The notes below the pieces were generated by a model. The model was given only the letters and a program-made list of their open reading frames with translations, was not told the DNA's origin and searched no databases. From Rhodospirillaceae bacterium (GTDB lineage: Bacteria; Pseudomonadota; Alphaproteobacteria; Bin65): 64,000 bases of DNA. The DNA lies in contig VXNK01000001.1 in NCBI GenBank assembly GCA_009840595.1, positions 1 through 64,000 of the forward strand. The letters are read 5' to 3'. The position numbers and the translations under genes were made by a program. Positions 9,840 through 18,137 of the stretch are shown here, one piece after another; position 1 is the first letter of the stretch; each line of letters starts with the position of its first letter.

Positions 9840-10515
9840 ACCGCTGCCCTGTTCGCTGAACGAAATCCAGAGCCAGGCAACCAAGGCGGCGCGCGGCGCC
9901 GGGCTGCCGTGGGGCGTGGCCGACGAGGCCGGCCGCGCGGCGCGCTGGCTGGAGGCGCGCGGCCTTGCCGGCCTGTCGGCGCTCGACGGTGCGCTCGACG
10001 GCCTGTCGGCGCCGGACTGGCGGCGCTGCTTCCCGGTTCCCGGCGGCGGCGCGTGGCGCGCAGAATCGGGGGAGATCGACGGGCTGCTCGCCGGGATCAC
10101 GCTCGCCGACCGGGCGGATGGATCGCTTCCTTTCGCCGGCGGCGGTGCGCTCGTTCTCGACCGGGTGCGCTGGCCTCTCCTGGCGGTGCCGTTCCTGGCC
10201 GGCATCGCGCAGGCCAGAGGCGCGCGGCTGGCCGTCTCGGCCGGACCGCAAACGCCGAGGATCGGAATCAGGCCGCACGCCGTCACGGTTTCGTGCCGTG
10301 CGATCGAGGGTATGGCCCTGGCGGCAGCCGTCCGGATCGAAGAATGGGGCGATGGCGGCATGCCGCCGGACCTGCCGCGGCTTGACGGCAGCGTCCCGAT
10401 CGACAAAGAGGTCTACGCCCGCCTCGACCGCCGGGCCGCCCGGACGTATGTGCCGGAAAGCGCCGAATCGCAGGCGCGCGGCGCGGGCGGCAGCGACCTG
10501 ATCGAAACCGACTGA
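9832..10515 (+). CDS. DUF3726 domain-containing protein
   Basis: A 227-residue protein whose N-terminus (CSLNEIQSQATKAARGAGLP, then WGVADEAGRAARWLEARGL) matches the DUF3726 family as I know it. No function is assigned to the family. There is no signal peptide or membrane segment. It overlaps the preceding gene by eight bases and precedes the Ldh-family gene by 19 bases, so it belongs to the same transcription unit. The start ATG at 9832 is fixed by the family N-terminus. Confidence 0.8.
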   Translation: MPEPLPCSLNEIQSQATKAARGAGLPWGVADEAGRAARWLEARGLAGLSALDGALDGLSAPDWRRCFPVPGGGAWRAESGEIDGLLAGITLADRADGSLPFAGGGALVLDRVRWPLLAVPFLAGIAQARGARLAVSAGPQTPRIGIRPHAVTVSCRAIEGMALAAAVRIEEWGDGGMPPDLPRLDGSVPIDKEVYARLDRRAARTYVPESAESQARGAGGSDLIETD

Positions 10516-10534
10516 ACACAGGGGAGAAGGTTCG

Positions 10535-11551
10535 ATGTCCGGCCCCCAGACCGTCGCCATGACCCTCGACGATATCGAGGACCTGGCCTTTCGCGCCCTC
10601 GTCGGAGCCGGCACCGCCGAAGCGAACGCGCGCTCGGTCGCCCGGTCCACCGCTGCGGCCCACGCGGACGGCGTGAACTCGCACGGGCTGCCCTATGTGC
10701 CGATCTATTGCGAGCATGTCCGCTGCGGCAGGGTGAAGGGCGATGCCGTACCGGCCGTCGACCGCCCCAAGCCGGCGGTGCTGGTCGTCGACGCCGGTAA
10801 CGGCTTCGCCCATCCGGCCATCGACGCCGGGTTCGAGCAATTGGTTCCGTTGGCGCGGGAGCAGGGGATCGCCTGCCTTGCGATCCGCAACTCCTACAAT
10901 TGCGGCGTTCTGGGCTGGCATTCCTTCAGGCTCGCCCGGCAGGGCCTGCTGGCGATCGGCTTTACCAACTCGCCGGCGGCCATCGCGCCGGCGGGCGGCG
11001 CCCGCAAGGTGATCGGCACCAACCCCTTCACGGTCGCGGCGCCGGACGGCGAGGGCGAGGTGCATGTCCTGATCGACCAGAGCGCCAGCGTCATCGCCCG
11101 CAGCGAGGTCATGCAGTTTGCGCGCCGCGGCGAGCCGATTCCCGAAGGCTGGGGCCTGGACGCCGACGGCCGTCCGACGACCGATCCGAAGGCGGCGCTG
11201 GCCGGCTCCATGCTGCCGAGCGGCGGCTACAAGGGTTTCGGCGTCGGTCTGATGGTCGAATTGTTCGCCGGGGCCGCGGCGGGCGCCACGCTGGGCATTC
11301 ATGCGAGCCCGTTTACCGGGACGGCGGGCGGACCGCCGGCAACCGGCCAGTTCTTTATCGCCGTCGAGGCGGAGACGACCTCCGGCGGCGCTTTCGGCGG
11401 GCGGGTGGCCGACCTGGTCGCCGCCATCGCGGACCAGCCGGGCGCCCGGGTCCACGGCGCCGGCCGCAAGGCCGCGCGGGCGCGGGCGGCCGCCGGCCCG
11501 ATCGATATCGATGCCGCCACGGTCGACAGGGTGCGCGCCCTGTCGGCCTGA
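10535..11551 (+). CDS. Ldh-family (malate/L-lactate/sulfolactate type) dehydrogenase
   Basis: A 338-residue NAD(P)-dependent 2-hydroxyacid or imine dehydrogenase of the YlbC/YiaK/ComC fold. Visible family segments are DGVNSHGLP (His50), IGTNPFTVAAP, and GGYKGFGVGLMVELFAGAA. The loop that usually reads NSxHFG reads NSYNCGVLGWH here, so the canonical catalytic-type His near residue 122 is Asn. The CGVLG part recalls sulfolactate-dehydrogenase-like members. A GGGAGAAGG ribosome site precedes the ATG. It follows the DUF3726 gene and precedes a methyltransferase. The substrate is unassigned. Confidence 0.85.
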   Translation: MSGPQTVAMTLDDIEDLAFRALVGAGTAEANARSVARSTAAAHADGVNSHGLPYVPIYCEHVRCGRVKGDAVPAVDRPKPAVLVVDAGNGFAHPAIDAGFEQLVPLAREQGIACLAIRNSYNCGVLGWHSFRLARQGLLAIGFTNSPAAIAPAGGARKVIGTNPFTVAAPDGEGEVHVLIDQSASVIARSEVMQFARRGEPIPEGWGLDADGRPTTDPKAALAGSMLPSGGYKGFGVGLMVELFAGAAAGATLGIHASPFTGTAGGPPATGQFFIAVEAETTSGGAFGGRVADLVAAIADQPGARVHGAGRKAARARAAAGPIDIDAATVDRVRALSA

Positions 11552-11580
11552 ACTGCTATCCGTCAACGGAGGGACCGGAC

Positions 11581-12684
11581 ATGACCGGCACGTCCAGCAT
11601 CCGCGATGTCGCCATGAAAGGCGCCGGCTATTATTCCAGGTCGACGGCCGGCGCGAAGGACGTCATCGACAACGCGACGCCGATGGTGCTCGACGCCGCG
11701 GCCGCGCTGCCGATCCCCGGCGACGGCCGGCCGATCACGGTCGCGGACATGGGCTGCGCCGACGGCGGCACCTCGATGGAAATGATCGGCAAGGTGCTCC
11801 GGGCGCTGCGCCGGCGCGCGCCGGGCACGCCGATCCAGATGGTGTACACCGACCTTCCCCGGAACGATTTCAGCCAGCTGTTCCAGAACGTCCACGGCCT
11901 GACCGATCTGGAGAGCCCGCTGCTCGATATTCCGGAGGTCTACGTCTTTGCCAGCGGCACCACGTTCCACAAGGGCATCTTTCCGCCCGGCAGCCTGCAT
12001 CTCGGCTTTTCGGCCACCGCATCGCACTATATCAGCGAGAAGCCCTGCCCGATTCCGGACCATGTCCATATGGTCGGGGCCGGCGGTGCGGTGCGTGCCG
12101 CCTACGAGGCGCAGGGTGCCCGGGACCTCGAGGCGATGATGCTCCAGCGCGCCCGGGAGCTTGTCTCCGGCGGCCGGCTGGCCCTGTTCAATTTCGGCAT
12201 CGACGAGGCGGGCCGCTATCTCGGCAACACCGGCGGCGTCAGCATGTTCGATACGTTCAACGAACTGTGGCGGGACCTGGCCGGGCAGGGAGCGATCTCC
12301 CGGGACGAGTACCGCAACACCAATTTCGCGCAATGCTACCGCACCGTCGACCAGTTCTGCGCGCCGCTGACCGACGAGGAAAGCCCGGTTTACCGGGCCG
12401 GATTGCGGCTCAGCCATGTCGAGACCCGGGTCGTCCGCTGCCCGTACGAACGCGATTTCGCCGGCCATGGCGACGCCGCCAGGTTCGCCGCCGAATATAT
12501 CCCGACCCTGCGCTCCTGGAGCGAGCACACCTTCATGGCCGGCCTGTCGCCCGACCGCACCGCGGCGGAGCGGCAGGCCGTCGTCGACCGGTTTTACGAC
12601 AGCTACGAGGACAGGGTCCGGCGGAAGCCCGAAGGCCACGCCATGGACTATGTCCACATCTACCTGGTGTGCGAGAAGGTCTGA
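11581..12684 (+). CDS. SAM-dependent carboxyl methyltransferase (SABATH-like)
   Basis: A 367-residue methyltransferase. The SAM site is VADMGCADGGTS (about residues 54-65). SLHLGFSATASHYISEKP corresponds to the SABATH signature segment, which in plants reads SLHWLS. Members methylate carboxylate groups of small acids. They are best known in plants and sporadic in bacteria. The ATG at 11581 follows a GGAGGG site 29 bases after the Ldh gene, so co-transcription is likely. The carboxylate substrate may be a product of the neighbouring dehydrogenase, which is inference. Confidence 0.82.
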   Translation: MTGTSSIRDVAMKGAGYYSRSTAGAKDVIDNATPMVLDAAAALPIPGDGRPITVADMGCADGGTSMEMIGKVLRALRRRAPGTPIQMVYTDLPRNDFSQLFQNVHGLTDLESPLLDIPEVYVFASGTTFHKGIFPPGSLHLGFSATASHYISEKPCPIPDHVHMVGAGGAVRAAYEAQGARDLEAMMLQRARELVSGGRLALFNFGIDEAGRYLGNTGGVSMFDTFNELWRDLAGQGAISRDEYRNTNFAQCYRTVDQFCAPLTDEESPVYRAGLRLSHVETRVVRCPYERDFAGHGDAARFAAEYIPTLRSWSEHTFMAGLSPDRTAAERQAVVDRFYDSYEDRVRRKPEGHAMDYVHIYLVCEKV

Positions 12685-12761
12685 CCGCCGCCGCCCGGCC
12701 GGTGGTGCTGCGTCAGGCCGGCGCCGCACACCCGGATTGCAGCGCCGGGCGGCGCCGGCCC

Positions 12762-12799
12762 ATCCGGAAATTTGAACATTTTCCGCAGCGGGCTATGTT
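12762..12799 (+). promoter_or_regulatory. Candidate arsR-family promoter with degenerate ATTC-N8-GAAT operator
   Basis: A -35-like TTGAAC (12772-12777) and -10-like TATGTT (12794-12799) are separated by 16 bases, upstream of the sensor gene. Overlapping the -35 is ATCC-GGAAATTT-GAAC (12762-12777). This differs at one base per half from ATTC-N8-GAAT, the consensus I associate with SqrR-type repressors. It shares the GAAA-TTTGAA core with the soxX site. It would allow autoregulation. Confidence 0.45.
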
Positions 12800-12870
12800 C
12801 TAGGGCGGTTCGGCCGGTCCGCGCCGGGCCGGCGACTGGCCGAACAGGGGAATTGCCCGGGAGCTTTTGC

Positions 12871-13182
12871 GTGGCCATCGACACGATAGATACCGAGGCC
12901 ATGGCGCGCAGTGCCGAAGAGGCCGCGCGGTTCCTGAAGACGATCGGCAATCCGAAGCGCATGCTGATCCTGTGTTATCTGGTGAACTGCGAACGCAACG
13001 TCATGGAGCTCGAGCAGCTGCTCGACGTACGGCAGTCCAGCATTTCGCAGGAACTGGCCCAGCTTCGCCGCAACGGCATGGTCGCGACGCGGCGCCGGCG
13101 CAGAAACATCTACTACCGGATCAGCGATCCCAAGGTCGAATCGATCATCGGCGCCGTCCATCAGGCGTTTTGCAACAGATAA
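12871..13182 (+). CDS. ArsR-family persulfide-responsive repressor (SqrR/BigR/SoxR type)
   Basis: A 103-residue winged-helix regulator from the GTG at 12871, which has a GGGAG site seven bases upstream; an ATG at 12901 is an alternative. The recognition region is SSISQELAQLRRNGMVATRR. Cys35 in LILCYL and Cys101 in AFCNR occupy the positions of the two conserved cysteines that form a polysulfide bridge in SqrR and BigR. An extra Cys40 is present. Family knowledge is that persulfide relieves repression. It lies directly upstream of fccAB and near sox, and candidate operators recur at the sox and lip/sHdr promoters. Confidence 0.88.
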   Translation: MAIDTIDTEAMARSAEEAARFLKTIGNPKRMLILCYLVNCERNVMELEQLLDVRQSSISQELAQLRRNGMVATRRRRRNIYYRISDPKVESIIGAVHQAFCNR

Positions 13183-13194
13183 GCCGGAGTCCCG

Positions 13195-13213
13195 GCCGCA
13201 AAGAGCGGCTTTT
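13195..13213 (+). terminator. Intrinsic terminator after the ArsR gene
   Basis: A GCCGC stem (13195-13199) with loop AAAGA and GCGGC (13205-13209) is followed directly by TTTT, 12 bases after the repressor stop codon. The short stem makes it moderate in strength. It would separate arsR from fccA. Confidence 0.55.
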
Positions 13214-13326
13214 CCTCCGGTCCGGGTACGAATTTGCTTCCAACAACGGCGGTCGCGGCCTAGCATAGAAGTGCAGGATCGGAGCGGATGCGGGTCCGTT
13301 CCGGCGCCGATAAATGGAGGAAGCCC

Positions 13327-13638
13327 ATGAAACAGCTATACGGCCCGGCGGTCGCCGGGCTCGCAGCCGCGGCTTTGATCGCCCTGGCGCCGGCCGGCGC
13401 TGCGGCGGAGTCGTCCGGCCGCAATCTGGCCCTCTCCTGCTTCAGCTGCCACGGCCCTGCCGGCAAGAGCCCGGATACGATCCCGGGGATTGCCGGCAAG
13501 AGCGCGGCCTTTATCGCCCAGGAGATGATCGCTTTCCGCGACGGCAAGCGGAAATCCTCGGTGATGATGCGCATAGGCAAGGGCTACACCGATGCCGAAA
13601 TCAAGGCGCTCGCCGGTTACATTTCCGGCCTGAAATAG
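13327..13638 (+). CDS. fccA: Flavocytochrome c sulfide dehydrogenase, cytochrome subunit
   Basis: A 103-residue exported monohaem cytochrome c with a signal peptide (cleavage near AAAE, about residue 27). The haem motif CFSCH is at 38-42, with MM at 80-81 as the likely distal ligand. The sequence [20 protein letters not shown] resembles the small cytochrome of FccAB. It accepts electrons from the FAD subunit encoded 11 bases downstream and passes them to the periplasmic cytochrome pool. The ATG at 13327 is chosen because it starts the signal peptide and follows AGGAAG. Confidence 0.88.
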   Translation: MKQLYGPAVAGLAAAALIALAPAGAAAESSGRNLALSCFSCHGPAGKSPDTIPGIAGKSAAFIAQEMIAFRDGKRKSSVMMRIGKGYTDAEIKALAGYISGLK

Positions 13639-13649
13639 GAGTTCGCGAC

Positions 13650-14924
13650 ATGACAACACTGACACGACGCGAATTTGCTGCCGCGGCCGGCGCTTCGGCG
13701 GCTGCGTTTGCCGCGCCTGCCGTAGCGCAGGGCAAGGGCGGCCGGATCGTCGTGGTCGGCGGCGGCTTCGGCGGCGCCAGCGCGGCGAAATACGCCAAGA
13801 TGTTCGGCGGCGCTGCCGTTGAGGTGACGCTGATCGAGCCGAACAAGACCTTCTACACCTGCCCGTTCAGCAATCTGGTGCTGGGCGGCCTGCTGGAGAT
13901 CGGTGCGATCGGGCACGGCTTCGACGCGATGCGCAAGCACGGCGTCAAGGTCGTCCACGACATGGTGACCGGGGTCGACCATGCCAAGAAGACGGTGACG
14001 ACCGCCGGCGGCGCCTCGATCGGCTGGGACAAGCTGATCCTGTCGCCGGGAATCGACTTCCAGTGGGGCAAGATCAAGGGCTACGACGCGGCGGCGGCGG
14101 AAAAGATCCCGCACGCCTGGAAGGCCGGGCCGCAGACCGTCCTGCTGCGCAAGCAGCTCGAGGCGATGGAGGATGGCGGGGTCGTCGTTCTGGCGCCGCC
14201 GGCCAACCCGTTCCGCTGCCCGCCCGGGCCGTACGAGCGGGCCAGCATGATCGCCCACTATCTCAAGACCACGAAGCCGAAGTCCAAGGTCCTGATCGTC
14301 GATTCCAAGGACAAGTTTTCCAAGATGCCCCTGTTCATGGAGGGCTGGAAGAAAGTCTACGGGCCGATGATCGAGTTCATCCCGCAGAAGAAGGATGGCC
14401 CGGTGACCGAAGTGGATGTCGCCAACAACACGGTCATCACCGAGTTCGGCGCCAAGCACAAGGGCGCGGTGGTCAACCTGATCCCGCCGCAGAAAGCGGG
14501 CAAGGTGGCCGATATCGCCGGCGTGACGAGCAAATCGGGCTGGGCGCCGGTCGACCGGCGGACCTTCGCCTCGACGATGCAGAAGGACGTCTATGTGATC
14601 GGCGACGCCTCGATCGCTTCGCCGATGCCGAAGTCCGGCTTCTCGGCGAGCAGCCAGGGCAAGGTCGTGGCTGCCGGGGCGGTCGATTCGCTGGGCGGCA
14701 AGGCCGTGGCCGATCCGTCCTTCGCCAACACCTGCTACAGCCTGGTGGCGCCGGAATACGGCATTTCGGTCGCCAAGGTCTATGCTTGGCAGGGCGGCAA
14801 GCTGGTCGGCGTCAAGGGCTCCGGCGGCGTCAGCCCGAAGGGCGCGCCCGCGAGCTTCCGGGCCGAGGAAGCCCGCTATGCCCGCGGCTGGTACGCCAGC
14901 ATCGCGGCGGACATCTGGGGATAG
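13650..14924 (+). CDS. fccB: Sulfide dehydrogenase flavoprotein subunit (FccB/SoxF)
   Basis: A 424-residue periplasmic flavoprotein oxidising sulfide to polysulfide. A TAT-type leader ([10 protein letters not shown]) precedes the FAD motif VVVGGGFGG (about 35-43). Cys71 in YTCPFSN matches the covalent FAD-binding Cys. Cys190 in FRCPPGPYE and Cys362 in NTCYSLV match the redox disulfide of Allochromatium FccB. It is paired with fccA as an FccAB heterodimer. The organisation next to soxXYZAB and the persulfide repressor supports induction by sulfide. Confidence 0.93.
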   Translation: MTTLTRREFAAAAGASAAAFAAPAVAQGKGGRIVVVGGGFGGASAAKYAKMFGGAAVEVTLIEPNKTFYTCPFSNLVLGGLLEIGAIGHGFDAMRKHGVKVVHDMVTGVDHAKKTVTTAGGASIGWDKLILSPGIDFQWGKIKGYDAAAAEKIPHAWKAGPQTVLLRKQLEAMEDGGVVVLAPPANPFRCPPGPYERASMIAHYLKTTKPKSKVLIVDSKDKFSKMPLFMEGWKKVYGPMIEFIPQKKDGPVTEVDVANNTVITEFGAKHKGAVVNLIPPQKAGKVADIAGVTSKSGWAPVDRRTFASTMQKDVYVIGDASIASPMPKSGFSASSQGKVVAAGAVDSLGGKAVADPSFANTCYSLVAPEYGISVAKVYAWQGGKLVGVKGSGGVSPKGAPASFRAEEARYARGWYASIAADIWG

Positions 14925-14966
14925 CCCGGCCGGCCGTTTCCCGAACCGGGAACCGCGAGCAAAGAA

Positions 14967-14995
14967 GGGGCCGCCCGATCCGGGCGGCCCCTTTT
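14967..14995 (+). terminator. Strong intrinsic terminator after fccB (bidirectional)
   Basis: An 11-bp perfect G/C stem (14967-14977 with 14981-14991, loop ATC) is followed by TTTTCCTT. On the opposite strand the stem is followed by CTTCTTT, so it can also end the minus-strand DsrE-DUF336-soxS unit that converges here. Confidence 0.85.
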
Positions 14996-15014
14996 CCTTG
15001 TCCTTGGCGCCGGG

Positions 15015-15467
15015 CTACGGCCGGATATAGCTCCAGCCCTGCTCCTGCAGTTCCATCAGGCGCACGACGCCCGAAGGCACCTTTTTCGCCTCGGCGACCA
15101 GCGTGACCGGTTTGCCGGCCTTCTTGCTCATCTTGCGGTGGGTGTTGCCGCAGGCCGAGAAGCGCAGGTCCGGATCGGCCAGACTCATCGCCGCGATGCG
15201 GCTCTTCACCGGCGAGGTATCGGCGCGCAGCATGTGCAGGCCGGGACCGTAGGCAACGATCTCGATCATCACCTTCTCGCCCTTGGCCGCATAATACTTG
15301 CGGACATTCTGGGCGTTGTTGAGCGCCATGTTCATCCGCTTGGTATCCCGGTCGTCGACATGGATCGCCACCTTGTGCACCTTCGCCTGGGCGTGGGCCG
15401 GGGCGAGAGAGAGCGGCGTGACGGCGAGCATCAGGCAGAACGCCAGGGCGGCAGCGAGAGGTTTCAT
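15015..15467 (-). CDS. Exported DsrE-family protein
   Basis: A 150-residue protein with a Sec signal peptide (cleavage near AHA-QA). The DsrE/F-like fold is suggested by HKVAIHVDDRDTKRMNMALNN and VEIVAYGPGLHML-type strands. DsrE-like proteins bind or carry sulfane sulfur. The periplasmic version here has a single Cys after the signal region (in RFSACGNTHRKM). It is the last gene of a minus-strand unit with the DUF336 protein and SoxS, convergent with fccB. A role in periplasmic sulfur trafficking is inferred from context. Confidence 0.78.
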   Translation of the reverse strand: MKPLAAALAFCLMLAVTPLSLAPAHAQAKVHKVAIHVDDRDTKRMNMALNNAQNVRKYYAAKGEKVMIEIVAYGPGLHMLRADTSPVKSRIAAMSLADPDLRFSACGNTHRKMSKKAGKPVTLVAEAKKVPSGVVRLMELQEQGWSYIRP

Positions 15468-15522
15468 CTTTCGGTCTCCGTAGTGAATGGATGTTGAGGG
15501 GCCGCGTTCGGCCCGGATGCCG

Positions 15523-16056
15523 CTAGAATTCGAGCAGATCCTGAATCGCTTCGATGCCCTCGACGGCGCAGTCGTGGTCCAGCTTGCCGCCGGGCGCGCC
15601 GGACACGCCGACGCCGCCGACGATCGAGCCCGCCGCCGTAACCCGGACTCCGCCGCCGACGAACAGCGCCTGGCCGATCTGGCGCACGCCGGGGTTGACC
15701 GTGCCGTCCTTGATCAGCCCGTACATCTCCCATGTATCGGTGCGGAACGACACGGCCGACCAGGCCTTGCGCCGCGCGGTCTCGACGGTATGGGCGCCGG
15801 CCAGCCGGTCGCGCAGCGCCACCTGCACGCCGCCGAACCGGTCCGTGACCACGACCGCGACCTGGTAGCCGCCCTTGCGGCAGGCTTCGAGCGTGGCCTG
15901 GGCCAGCGCGAGCGCCGTCTTCGGCGTCATCACCTTGAAGGTCGCCAGCGCCTTGTCCTCGGCGCCGGAGGAGGCCGCAAACGCGCCCGACAGCACCAAT
16001 GCGGCGGCGCCGGCCGCCATCCTCAAGAAACCCGTTCGCAATCGAGACATGGTCAT
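15523..16056 (-). CDS. Exported GlcG/HbpS-family (DUF336) protein
   Basis: A 177-residue protein with a signal peptide and a DUF336/HbpS-like domain (LALAQATLEACRKGGYQVAVVV, DRFGG, and GGGVRV near the C-terminus). Members include haem-binding HbpS and proteins of unknown role in sox clusters. There is no CxxCH motif, so it is not a cytochrome. The start at 16056 follows a GAAAGG site and overlaps the soxS stop in an ATGA arrangement, indicating coupled translation. Its function here is unknown. Confidence 0.8.
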   Translation of the reverse strand: MTMSRLRTGFLRMAAGAAALVLSGAFAASSGAEDKALATFKVMTPKTALALAQATLEACRKGGYQVAVVVTDRFGGVQVALRDRLAGAHTVETARRKAWSAVSFRTDTWEMYGLIKDGTVNPGVRQIGQALFVGGGVRVTAAGSIVGGVGVSGAPGGKLDHDCAVEGIEAIQDLLEF

Positions 16057-16445
16057 CCTTTCGTCCTGCCCGCCGGGTCGCGTTGTGCGGCCGGCAGCTT
16101 TATCAGCAGCCGCTCCAGAAGCGGCCAGAAGAAGTCTTCGCCCGCATAGCCGACGAGCCGCCCGACCTCCCGGCCCCGGTGCCACAGCACGAAGGTCGGC
16201 GTATAGGCGATGCCGCGGACCGCGCGGTAGGCCGCCGGGACCGTGCGGTCGATATCGATCCGGCGCAGCGGCGCGATCCGGCCGAAGCGCGTCTTGCCAT
16301 AGGCGGGGCCGATCTCCTCGTGCCAGCGCTCGCACCATTCGCATGTCGCCGATTCGAACATCAGCAATTCCGCCGCGCGCGCCGGGGCGGCAGGGAGGCC
16401 TGCGGCAACTGCAACGGCCAGCAGCAAAATGCGGAAATTCGGCAT
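16053..16445 (-). CDS. soxS: SoxS-like periplasmic thioredoxin
   Basis: A 130-residue exported thioredoxin-like protein. The signal peptide ends near ARA-AE, and the redox motif CEWC (Cys35, Cys38) is followed by RWHEEIGP, APLRRIDID and a cis-Pro region YTPTFVLW. It resembles SoxS of Paracoccus sox clusters, which keeps SoxY in its reduced, active state. The start at 16445 is chosen because it begins the signal peptide. It diverges from soxX across a 218-base promoter region. Confidence 0.82.
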   Translation of the reverse strand: MPNFRILLLAVAVAAGLPAAPARAAELLMFESATCEWCERWHEEIGPAYGKTRFGRIAPLRRIDIDRTVPAAYRAVRGIAYTPTFVLWHRGREVGRLVGYAGEDFFWPLLERLLIKLPAAQRDPAGRTKG

Positions 16446-16514
16446 CGGTGCCCGCTGATTTTCGCCGGTTTCGCAGGGCGTCACACCCCTCGAACCGGCC
16501 ATTCGGATTAGCGC

Positions 16515-16542
16515 TTGTTAAATTAGAAAGTTTGAATATGAT
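16515..16542 (+). promoter_or_regulatory. soxX promoter with ATTA-N8-GAAT operator in the spacer
   Basis: The -35 TTGTTA (16515-16520) and -10 TATGAT (16537-16542) are 16 bases apart. The spacer is filled by ATTA-GAAAGTTT-GAAT (16522-16537), one base off ATTC-N8-GAAT. A repressor bound here would block RNA polymerase directly. The same GAATATGATA string occurs at the SoxW-like promoter (23225). Confidence 0.6.
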
Positions 16543-16663
16543 ACCGCAACCCCGGCGGCGGGAAAGACCGGATTTGCGACAACTTTGCGGCTCCGGAACC
16601 GCGCCGGGAGCATCGGCTCCGCCGGCCGGAATGCCGGCGAGCCCCGGTCAGGAGGGCAGAGGT

Positions 16664-17152
16664 TTGAAGTTCGGTCGACGTGTCTTGACACCCCTTTTTG
16701 CAGCCGCGCTCGCGGTCGCTCCGTTCGCCGCGCAGCAGGCTCTCGCCCAGGGCAAGGCCCCGCTGGTCAAATACAAGGTCGTCGACGAAGACAGCATCCC
16801 CAAGTCGCTGACCGGCAAGCCGGGCGATCCGGAAAAAGGCAAGAAATGGGCGATCGCCGGCCGGCTGGGCCATTGCATTGCCTGCCACGTCATGCCGGTC
16901 GACGAGCCGTATATGGGCGAGGTCGGGCCGTCCCTGGTCGGCGTCGCGTCGCGCTACAGCGCCGGGCAGCTCCGGATGCTGATCGTCGATCCCAAGGTGG
17001 TTAACGAAGACACGATGATGCCGGCCTTCTACAAGGCCGATGGATTCCACCGGGTGCGCAAGGCTTTCGTCGGCAAGACGATGTTGAGCGCCGAGCAGGT
17101 GGAAGATATCGTTGCCTACCTCCTGACGCTCAAGGAAGAGGAAAAGCAGTAG
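16664..17152 (+). CDS. soxX: Sulfur oxidation c-type cytochrome SoxX
   Basis: A 162-residue exported monohaem cytochrome, partner of SoxA in the SoxAX complex that couples thiosulfate to SoxY. The TTG at 16664 is preferred as start because GGAGGG lies seven bases upstream and the signal peptide begins there; an in-frame ATG at 16631 lacks these. The haem motif is CIACH (71-75) and the distal Met is in NEDTMMPAFY (118 or 119). GEVGPSLVGVASRY is typical SoxX. It is first gene of soxXYZA. Confidence 0.93.
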   Translation: MKFGRRVLTPLFAAALAVAPFAAQQALAQGKAPLVKYKVVDEDSIPKSLTGKPGDPEKGKKWAIAGRLGHCIACHVMPVDEPYMGEVGPSLVGVASRYSAGQLRMLIVDPKVVNEDTMMPAFYKADGFHRVRKAFVGKTMLSAEQVEDIVAYLLTLKEEEKQ

Positions 17153-17209
17153 CCATCCGCGCCGGCCGCCCGTCGCAGGCCGGCCCAACCAGGTAACAGG
17201 ACAGGAGCC

Positions 17210-17689
17210 ATGTCACAGACAGAAGTATCCGGCGGCGTGCATCGCCGCAGTTTCCTGATCGCCGCCGGCGCCGGCAGCGCCGCTTTCGCCGCCGCCCAGT
17301 TCGCGCCGGGCATCGCGCTGGCCGACAAGGCGCTGACCGAGCAGGCGATCAAGAAGGTCATCGGCGACAGGAAGCTGATCGAGGGCAGGGTGTCCATCGA
17401 CGGCCCCGAAATCGCCGAGAACGGCAACACGGTCCCGGTCGGCTTCGAGGTCGAGAGCAAGATGTCGGGCGGCGACATGGTCAAGGCCGTGCACGTTTTC
17501 GCCGAAGGCAATCCGCGCCCCGAGGTTGCGAATTTCTGGTTCTCCGCAGACAGCGGCGCCGCCCGCGGCGCGTTCCGGATGCGCATGGCCAAGACGCAGA
17601 ACCTCATCGCCGTGGCCGAAATGGCCGACGGCAAGGTTTATATGGGCAAGCGCCTGGTGAAAGTGACGATCGGCGGCTGCGGCGGCTGA
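17210..17689 (+). CDS. soxY: Thiosulfate oxidation carrier protein SoxY
   Basis: A 159-residue sulfur carrier. The TAT signal has RR at 12-13 (HRRSFLIAAG). The C-terminus ends in GGCGG, with carrier Cys157 on the swinging arm to which sulfur intermediates are bound. SoxY works as a heterodimer with SoxZ in the periplasm. The GGCGG end is intact, so the carrier should be functional. A GGAGCC site precedes the ATG. Confidence 0.97.
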   Translation: MSQTEVSGGVHRRSFLIAAGAGSAAFAAAQFAPGIALADKALTEQAIKKVIGDRKLIEGRVSIDGPEIAENGNTVPVGFEVESKMSGGDMVKAVHVFAEGNPRPEVANFWFSADSGAARGAFRMRMAKTQNLIAVAEMADGKVYMGKRLVKVTIGGCGG

Positions 17690-17764
17690 TCTCCCGCCGC
17701 CACGGCAGGACCGACATCAGGACACACATCGAGACGGACATCAGGACCGAGGGGAAACCGAACC

Positions 17765-18088
17765 ATGTCACGACCCCGCGTGCGCGTTCCGCGCAAGATC
17801 AAGAAGGGCGACACGGTCACCATCAAGACGCTGATTGCGCACAAGATGGAAACCGGCGTGCGCCGCAACAAGAAGACGGGCAAGCTGATCCCGCGCAAGA
17901 TCATCAACAGCTTCGAAGCCAAGATCGACGGCAAGACGGTGTTCAAGGCCGCCTTGCATCCGGCGGTCTCCTCCAACCCGTATATTTCGTTCGCGATCAG
18001 CCCGAAGAAGAGCGGGAAGATCGATTTCGTCTGGACGGAGGACGGCGGCAAGACCTTCACCAAATCGGCGAAATTCACGGTCGCCTGA
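17765..18088 (+). CDS. soxZ: Thiosulfate oxidation carrier complex protein SoxZ
   Basis: A 107-residue protein with the SoxZ immunoglobulin-like fold signature. Visible are RVRVPRKIKKGDTVTIKTLI, the METGVRRNKKTGKLIPRKII block, and VWTEDGGKTFT near the end. It has no signal peptide and is presumably exported bound to TAT-folded SoxY. It stabilises SoxY and helps docking to SoxAX and SoxB. It lies 75 bases after soxY. Confidence 0.96.
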   Translation: MSRPRVRVPRKIKKGDTVTIKTLIAHKMETGVRRNKKTGKLIPRKIINSFEAKIDGKTVFKAALHPAVSSNPYISFAISPKKSGKIDFVWTEDGGKTFTKSAKFTVA

Positions 18089-18137
18089 CGGCGCGCCCGG
18101 AACTGCGCCCGACAACGAAAAGAGGCAGGAACCCCAG

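Noticed and set aside
13183-13326. Search for an ATTC-N8-GAAT operator before fccA
   Set aside because: A single GAAT at 13230 has no left half at the right spacing; fccAB control by the repressor remains plausible but unsupported here.
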